Shown here one piece after another: positions 42,785 to 49,835 of a stretch of DNA of 49,835 bases (positions are counted from its first letter, which is position 1; the number at the start of each line of letters is the position of its first letter). Location of the stretch: positions 107,501-157,335 of the forward strand of contig NW_026729180.1 of the NCBI RefSeq assembly GCF_030272615.1, read 5' to 3'. The stretch comes from Cryptomeria japonica. Lineage: Eukaryota > Streptophyta > Pinopsida > Cupressales > Cupressaceae. A model generated the notes under the pieces. The model searched no databases, was not told the DNA's origin, and worked only from the letters and a program-made list of their open reading frames with translations. Both the position numbers and the translations under genes were made by a program.

Positions 42785-45700
42785 AGTTTTTCGCCGGGCG
42801 TCGCAATGCTATTTGAATAAACCTTTTGCCCGTTTGCGTTCTCGTCGGGGCCGGGCCGGGCCGGGGTGCGCTGCCCGCACTACCGCGCGCGCGGGGGGCG
42901 ACACCGAGCGCGCACCCGAGGCGCCCCGAGCACACAGGCCACGGTGCAACCCGGGCGTTGTGCGCGCACCCCGGTGCGCCCGAGGTGCTGCGCGCGCACC
43001 CAGGTGAAATCGGTGTGCACCTCGGCCAGTGCGCGCTCGGTCGAGTCGCGCACGTTGGCCAAGGTGCACGGTGATGTTTCTTACTCTAAGGTTCCGCACC
43101 AGACGCCCGGGACAGGTGAGCGAAGCTGGGCGGGGCCGGGTGCGCGGCCGGGGCAGGTGCACGCAGCTGGAGAGAGCTTTGGAGCACACTTCGGAGCGCA
43201 CCAATGATGCGCTCCATTCAAAAGTTTCCTGAAAAGGCAAAAAAAGTTGAGATTATAGAATTTCCCACTTGAGAGATTGTAAAAAAAAAAAATTTAAAAT
43301 GAAGGAAACGCGGGTGCCAAGGTGTGCGCAGCCCAGCCAAGGTGTGCGCACCAAGGCGCCCACCCTGGCGAAGGTGCACGCAAGGTGCGCACCCGAGGCA
43401 AACCGGACAATTAACCCAACTTTCGACTTCGCGCGCACCTTGGAGCGCACTTCGGAGCGCTCCTTGGTGCGCACCAATCTTGGGCACCTCGGAGTGCACC
43501 ATGGCGCCCACCAAGGTGCGCACCCGGGGCAAACCGAGCTCCGACTTCGTGCGCACCTTGGAGCGCACGAAAGGTGCGCACCATGGCGCCCACCAAGGTG
43601 CGCAGCCCAGCCAAGGCGTGCGCATCAAGGTGCGCACCCTGGCGAAGGTGCGCACCCGGGGCAAACCGAGCTCCGACTTCGTGCGCACCTTGGAGCGCAC
43701 AAAAGGTGCGCAACCCAGCCAAGGTAGTGCGCACCCCGGTCAAACCGAGCTCCGAATCGTGCGCACCAGAGGTGCACGCCATCGTGCGCACCTTGGAGCA
43801 CACTTCGGAGCCCTCCTTGGTGCGCGCCGATGTTGCGCACCTCGGAGCGCACCCGGGGAAAACAATGCAATTAACCCGACTTTCGACTTCGTGGGCACCT
43901 CGGAGCGCTCTCGGGTTCGCACCTCGGAGCACACCGAGGTGCGCACCTTTGATGCGCTGCCTTCACCAATTTCCAGAAAAGGCAAGAAAACATTGAGAAG
44001 GTGTGCGCACCGAGGTGCCCACCCTGGCGAAGGTGCACGCGAGGTGCGCACCCGGGGCAAACCGGGCTCCGACTTCGTGCACGCCGCACCTTGGAGCACA
44101 CTTCGGAGCGCTCCTTGGTGCGCACCAGGGCGCGCAACCCAGCCGAGGTGCCCACCCCGGCGAAGGTGCACGCGAGGTGCGCACCCGGGGCAAACCGGGC
44201 TCCGACTTCGTGCACGCCATGGTGCCCACCGCGGCGAAGGTGCACGCGAGGTGCGCACCCGGGGCAAACCGGGCTCCGACTTCGTGCACGCCGCACCTTG
44301 GAGCACACTTCGGAGCGCTCCTTGGTGCGCACCATGGTGCCCACCAGGGCGCGCAACCCCGCCGAAGGTGCACGCGAGGTGCGCACCCGGGGCAAACCGG
44401 GCTCCGACTTCGTGCACGCCGCACCTTGGAGCACACTTCGGAGCGCTCCTTGGTGCGCACCATGGTGCCCACCAGGGCGCGCAACCCCGCCGAAGGTGCA
44501 CGCGAGGTGCGCACCCGGGGCAAACCGGGCTCCGACTTCGTGCACGCCATGGTGCGCACCGCGGCGAAGGTGCGCACCCGGGGCAAACCGGGCTCCGACT
44601 TCGTGCACGCCGCACCTTGGAGCACACTTCGGAGCGCTCCTTGGTGCGCACCAGGGCGCGCAACCCAGCCGAGGTGCCCACCCCGGCGAAGGTGCACGCG
44701 AGGTGCGTACCCGGGGCAAACCGGGCTCCGACTTCGTGCACGCCGCACCTTGGAGCACACTTCGGAGCGCTCCTTGGTGCGCACCATGGTGCCCACCAGG
44801 CCGCGCAACCCAGCCAAGGTGTGCGCACCAAGGTGCACGCGAGGTGCGCACCCGGGGCAAACCGGGGTCCGACTTCGTGCACGCCGCACCTTGGAGCACA
44901 CATCGGGGCGCTCCCGGGTTCGCACCGGCGTTGCGCACCGTGGTGGGCACCTCGGAGCACACCAAGGTGGGCAGCGAGGTGCGCACCTTTGATGCGATGC
45001 CTTCACTAATTTCCATAAAAGGCAAAAAAAAAACGAGATTTTAAAATTTCCGTTTTGAAAGATAGTGAGAAAAAGGGAATGCTGGTGCCATCTTGAGCCC
45101 GCCCTGGTGCGCAGCCCAGCCAAGGTGTGCGCACCAAGGTGCCCACCCTGGCGAAGGTGCGCGCCCGGGCAATTAACCCAACTTCCAACTTCGCGCGCGC
45201 CAGGGTGGGAGCGCACCCAACAACCGGGCCTGGGAAGAGCCAATGCGAGAAACCCCACCAAACGCTCTGACAAAAAAAGAGGGGGCGCTCCAGTAACCCC
45301 GCTTCGGAGCGCACCCTGGGCAAACCCAGCCAAGGTGCCCACCCCGGCCAAGGTGCAGGCGAGGTGCGCACCCGGGGCAAACCGGGCTCCGACAACGTGC
45401 ACGCCGCACCTTGGAGCACACTTCGTAGCGCTCCCGGGTGCGCACCTCAGAGCACACCAAGGTGGGCAGCGAGGTGCGCACCTTTGATGCGCTGCCTTCA
45501 CTAATTTCCAGAAAAGGCAAAAAAAAAAGGAGATTTTAAAATTTCCGTTTTGAAAGATAGTGAAAAAAACGGAACGCGCGTGCCATCTTGAGCCCGCCCT
45601 GGTGCGCAGCCCAGGTAAGGTGCCCACCCTGGCAAAGGTGCGCACCCGGGCAATTAACCCTACTTCCGACTTCGTGCGCGCCAGGGTGGCAACCGGGCCT

Positions 45701-48700
45701 CGGAAGAGCCAATGCGAGAAACCCCACCAAACGCTCCGACAAAAAAAGAGGCGGCGCTCCAATAACCCCGCTTCGGAGCGCAGCCGGGGCAAACCCAGCC
45801 AAGGTGCCCACCCCGACGAAGGTGCACGCGAGGTGCGCACCCGGGGCAAACCGGGCTCCGACAACGTGCACGCAGCACCTTGGAGCACACTTCGAAGCAC
45901 TCCCGGGTGCCCACCGGCGTTGCGCACCGTGGTGGGCAGCGAGGTGCGCACCTTTGATGCGCTGCCTTCACTAATTTCCAGAAAAAGGCAAAAAAAAATG
46001 AGATTTTAAAATTTCCGTTTTGAAAGATAGTGAAAAAAAAGGAACGCGGGTGCCATCTTGAGCCCGCCCTGGTGCGCAGCCCAGGCAAGGCATGCGCACC
46101 AAGGTGCCCACCCGAGGTGCACACCCGGGGCAAACCGGGCTCCGACTTCGTGCAGGCCGCACCTTGGAGCACACTTCGGAGCGCTCCTTGGTGCGCACCA
46201 TGGTGCCCACCAGGGCGCGCAACCCAGCCAAGGTCTGCACACTAAGGTGCCCACCCCGGCGAAGGTGCACGCGAGGTGCGCACCCGGGGCAAACCGGGCT
46301 CCGACTTCGTGCACGCCATGGTGCCCACCGCGGCGAAGGTGCACGCGAGGTGCGCACCCGGGGCAAACCGGGCTCCGACTTCGTGCACGCCGCACCTTGG
46401 AGCACACTTCGGAGCGCTCCTTGGTGCGCACCATGGTGCCCACCAGGGCGCGCAACCCAGCCAAGGTGTGCGCACCAAGGTGCACGCGAGGTGCGCACCC
46501 GGGGCAAACCGGGGTCCGACTTCGTGCACGCCGCACCTTGGAGCACACATCGGAGCGCTCCCAGGTTCGCACCAGCGTTGCGCACCTTTGATGCGCTGCC
46601 TTCACTAATTTCCAGAAAAGGCAAAAAAAAACGATATTTTAAAATTTCCGTTCTGAAAGATAGTGAAAAAAACGGAACGCGGGTGCCATCTTGAGCCCTT
46701 CCTGGTGCGCAGCCCAGGCAAGTTGTGCGCACCAAGGTGCCCACCCTGGCGGAGGTGCGCGCCCGGGGCAAACCGGGCTCCGACTTCGTGCACTGCATGG
46801 TGCCCACCAAGGCGCGCAACCCAGCCAAGGTGCCCACCGCAGCGAAGGTGCACGCGAGGTGCACACCCGGGGCAAACCGGGCTCCGACTTCGTGCACGCC
46901 GCACCTTGGAGCACACTTCAGAGCGCTCCTTGGTGCGCACCAGGGCGCGCAACCCAGCCGAGGTGCCCACCCCGGCGAAGGTGCACGCGAGGTGCGCACC
47001 CGGGGCAAACCGGGCTCCGACTTCGTGCACGCCATGGTGCCCACCGCGGCGAAGGTGCGCACCCGGGGCAAACCGGGCTCCGACTTCGTGCACGCCGCAC
47101 CTTGGAGCACACTTCGGAGCGCTCCTTGGTGCGCACCATGGTGCCCACCAGGCCGCGCAACCCAGCCAAGGTGTGCGCACCAAGGTGCACGCGAGGTGCG
47201 CACCCGGGGCAAACCGGGGTCCGACTTCGTGCACGCCGCACCTTGGAGCACACATCGGGGCGCTCCCGGGTTCGCACCGGCGTTGCGCACCGTGGTGGGC
47301 ACCTCGGAGCACACCAAGGTGGGCAGCGAGGTGCGCACCTTTGATGCGATGCCTTCACTAATTTCCATAAAAGGCAAAAAAAAAACGAGATTTTAAAATT
47401 TCCGTTTTGAAAGATAGTGAGAAAAAGGGAATGCTGGTGCCATCTTGAGCCCGCCCTGGTGCGCAGCCCAGCCAAGGTTTGCGCACCAAGGTGCCCACCC
47501 TGGCGAAGGTGCGCGCCCGGGCAATTAACCCAACTTCCAACTTCGCGCGCGCCAGGGTGGGAGCGCACCCAACAACCGGGCCTGGGAAGAGCCAATGCGA
47601 GAAACCCCACCAAACTCTCTGACAAAAAAAGAGGGGGCGCTCCAGTAACCCCGCTTCGGAGCGCACCCTGGGCAAACCCAGCCAAGGTGCCCACCCCGGC
47701 CAAGGTGCAGGCGAGGTGCGCACCCGGGGCAAACCGGGCTCCGACAACGTGCACGCCGCACCTTGGAGCACACTTCGTAGCGCTCCCGGGTGCGCACCTC
47801 AGAGCACACCAAGGTGGGCAGCGAGGTGCGCACCTTTGATGCGCTGCCTTCACTAATTTCCAGAAAAGGCAAAAAAAAAAGGAGATTTTAAAATTTCCGT
47901 TTTGAAAGATAGTGAAAAAAACGGAACGCGCGTGCCATCTTGAGCCCGCCCTGGTGCGCAGCCCAGGTAAGGTGCCACCCTGGCAAAGGTGCGCACCCGG
48001 GCAATTAACCCTACTTCCGACTTCGTGCGCGCCAGGGTGGCAACCGGGCCTCGGAAGAGCCAATGCGAGAAACCCCACCAAACGCTCCGACAAAAAAAGA
48101 GGCGGCGCTCCAATAACCCCGCTTCGGAGCGCAGCCGGGGCAAACCAAGCCAAGGTGCCCACCCCGACGAAGGTGCACGCGAGGTGCGCACCCGGGGCAA
48201 ACCGGGCTCCGACAACGTGCACGCAGCACCTTGGAGCACACTTCGAAGCACTCCCGGGTGCCCACCGGCGTTGCGCACCGTGGTGGGCAGCGAGGTGCGC
48301 ACCTTTGATGCGCTGCCTTCACTAATTTCCAGAAAAAGGCAAAAAAAAATGAGATTTTAAAATTTCCGTTTTGAAAGATAGTGAAAAAAAAGGAACGCGG
48401 GTGCCATCTTGAGCCCGCCCTGGTGCGCAGCCCAGGCAAGGCATGCGCACCAAGGTGCCCACCCGAGGTGCACACCCGGGGCAAACCGGGCTCCGACTTC
48501 GTGCAGGCCGCACCTTGGAGCACACTTCGGAGCGCTCCTTGGTGCGCACCATGGTGCCCACCAGGGCGCACCCGAGGCAAACCGGGCTCCGACTTCGTGC
48601 ACGCCGCACCTTGGAGCACACATCGGAGCGCTCCCAGGTTCGCACCAGCGTTGCGCACCTTTGATGCGCTGCCTTCACTAATTTCCAGAAAAGGCAAAAA

Positions 48701-49330
48701 AAAACGATATTTTAAAATTTCCGTTCTGAAAGATAGTGAAAAAAACGGAACGCGGGTGCCATCTTGAGCCCTTCCTGATGCGCAGCCCAGGCAAGTTGTG
48801 CGCACCAAGGTGCCCACCCTGGCGGAGGTGCGCGCCCGGGGCAAACCGGGCTCCGACTTCGTGCACTGCATGGTGCCCACCAAGGCGCGCAACCCAGCCA
48901 AGGTGCCCACCGCAGCGAAGGTGCACGCGAGGTGCGCACCCGAGGTGCACACCCGGGGCAAACCGGGCTCCGACTTCGTGCACGCCGCACCTTGGAGCAC
49001 ACTTCAGAGCGCTCCTTGGTACGCACCAGGGCGCGCAACCCAGCCAAGGTGCTCACCCCGGCGAAGGTGCACGCGAGGTGCGCACCCGGGGCAAACCGGG
49101 CTCGGACTTCGTGCACGCCGCACCTTGGAGCACACATCGGAGCGCTCCCGGGTTCGCACCAGCATTGCGCACCTTTGATGCGCTGCCTTCACTAATTTCC
49201 AGAAAAGGCAAAAAAAAGAAAAAAATGAGATTTTAAAATTTCCGTTTTGAAAGATAGTGAAAAAAACGGAACGCGGGTGCCATCTTGAGCCCGCCCTGGT
49301 GTGCAGCCCAGGCAAGTTGTGCGCACCAAG

Positions 49331-49835
49331 GCACCCACCCTGGCCAAGGTGGGTCACGGGGTGGGTCCTAGGGTGGGTAACGGGGTGGGTACTAAGGTGC
49401 GTGCCAAGGTGGGTCATAGGGTGGGTGCCAAGGTGGGCACCAGGGTGGGTGTGCACCAACCCTAGCCAGGGTAGGTCACGGGGTGGTTGTCGGGGTGGGC
49501 GTCAAGGAGCCAAGGTGGGTGGCAAGTAGCCAAGTTGCGTGCCAAGGTGGGTGTCGGGGTGGGTGCCAAGGATCCAAGGTGGGTGCCAAGGAACCAAGGT
49601 GGGTGTCTGGGTGGGTGCCGAGGTGGGAGCCAGGGTGGGTCCCAAGGTGAGTGCAAAGGTGGGTGCCAGGGTCAAGGTGAGTGCCAATGTGGGTTCCAAG
49701 GTGCCAGGGTCAGGGTGAGTGCCAATGTGGGTTCAAAGGTGCTAAGTTGGGTGCGAGGTTGGGTGCGAGGGTGGGTGGGTGCCAAGGTGTGCTAGGTGGA
49801 AGCCCGGGTGGGTCGGCATCCCATGGGTGTCGAGT
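49331..49835 (+). repeat. 5S macrosatellite unit 6, first 505 bp only
   Basis: The G-rich start of a sixth unit, cut by the window edge before the A/T-richer block. The array therefore continues to the right by at least part of another unit. Confidence 0.95.

Larger units (their letters stand above)
41406..49330 (+). repeat. 5S macrosatellite unit 5 (7925 bp)
   Basis: It carries the extra G shared with units 3 and 4 and a private extra A at 43726 (AAGGTAGTGCG instead of AAGGTGTGCG). Otherwise it is nearly identical to unit 4. Confidence 0.97.

Noticed and set aside
1-49835. tRNA, U6 or 7SL genes
   Set aside because: I looked for B-box-like GGTTCGA, plant USE-TATA pairs and 7SL landmarks and found none in a plausible arrangement. 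GGGTTCGCACC words in the repeats lack a tRNA fold.
1-49835. 18S, 5.8S or 26S rRNA sequence
   Set aside because: I recognise no conserved stretch of these genes on either strand, so a 45S link can only be tested outside the window.

Overview
This window is non-coding, tandemly repetitive nuclear DNA from a land plant. The only genes I can support are five identical plant-type 5S rRNA genes on the + strand, at 11031, 18954, 26813, 34737 and 42661. The organism call rests on the 5S sequence: land-plant length, internal control region (A box, intermediate element, C box) and a downstream T run. The G/C-rich 5S variant and the very large spacer would suit a gymnosperm, but that is a guess. I find no credible protein-coding gene, tRNA, transposon, or 18S/5.8S/26S rRNA sequence.

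Layout, left to right. (1) 1-3853: about 20 copies of a 188-bp satellite. (2) 3933-5230: three diverged modules of roughly 440-480 bp. Each ends in a TATATAAG promoter-like core with an inverted repeat about 33 bp upstream, and their upstream halves are collinear with the 188-bp satellite. (3) 5285-5584: short 56/50-bp repeats. (4) 5585-7330: four 311-bp modules carrying the same TATATAAG core, the last one interrupted by a 52-bp minisatellite (nine exact-length units). (5) 7402-8551: 157-bp modules with the same core. (6) 8579-10290: a strongly G-rich array built on a 12-bp motif. (7) 9776-49835: five complete and one partial copy of a 7.86-7.93 kb macrosatellite unit, each holding one 5S gene.

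Inside each 7.9-kb unit the order is: tail of the G-rich array, an A/T-richer block of degenerate short repeats, a GC-rich spacer, the 5S gene with its T6 terminator, another GC-rich spacer, then about 6 kb of 63/74/128/133-bp repeats rich in the palindromes GGTGCGCACC and GGAGCGCTCC. These are broken up by A/T-rich boxes, and the last 4 kb is itself an internal ~2.35-kb duplication. The unit joint sits on a short CCCACCCTGGC homology shared by the G-rich array and the GTGCGCACC modules.

The combination of upstream satellite, repeated promoter-like modules all facing right, and a large composite spacer looks like a ribosomal intergenic spacer with spacer promoters. One hypothesis is therefore that this is part of a giant 45S intergenic spacer containing 5S genes (linked, L-type rDNA). 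The window has no 45S coding sequence, so a stand-alone 5S locus with an exceptionally long spacer remains equally open.
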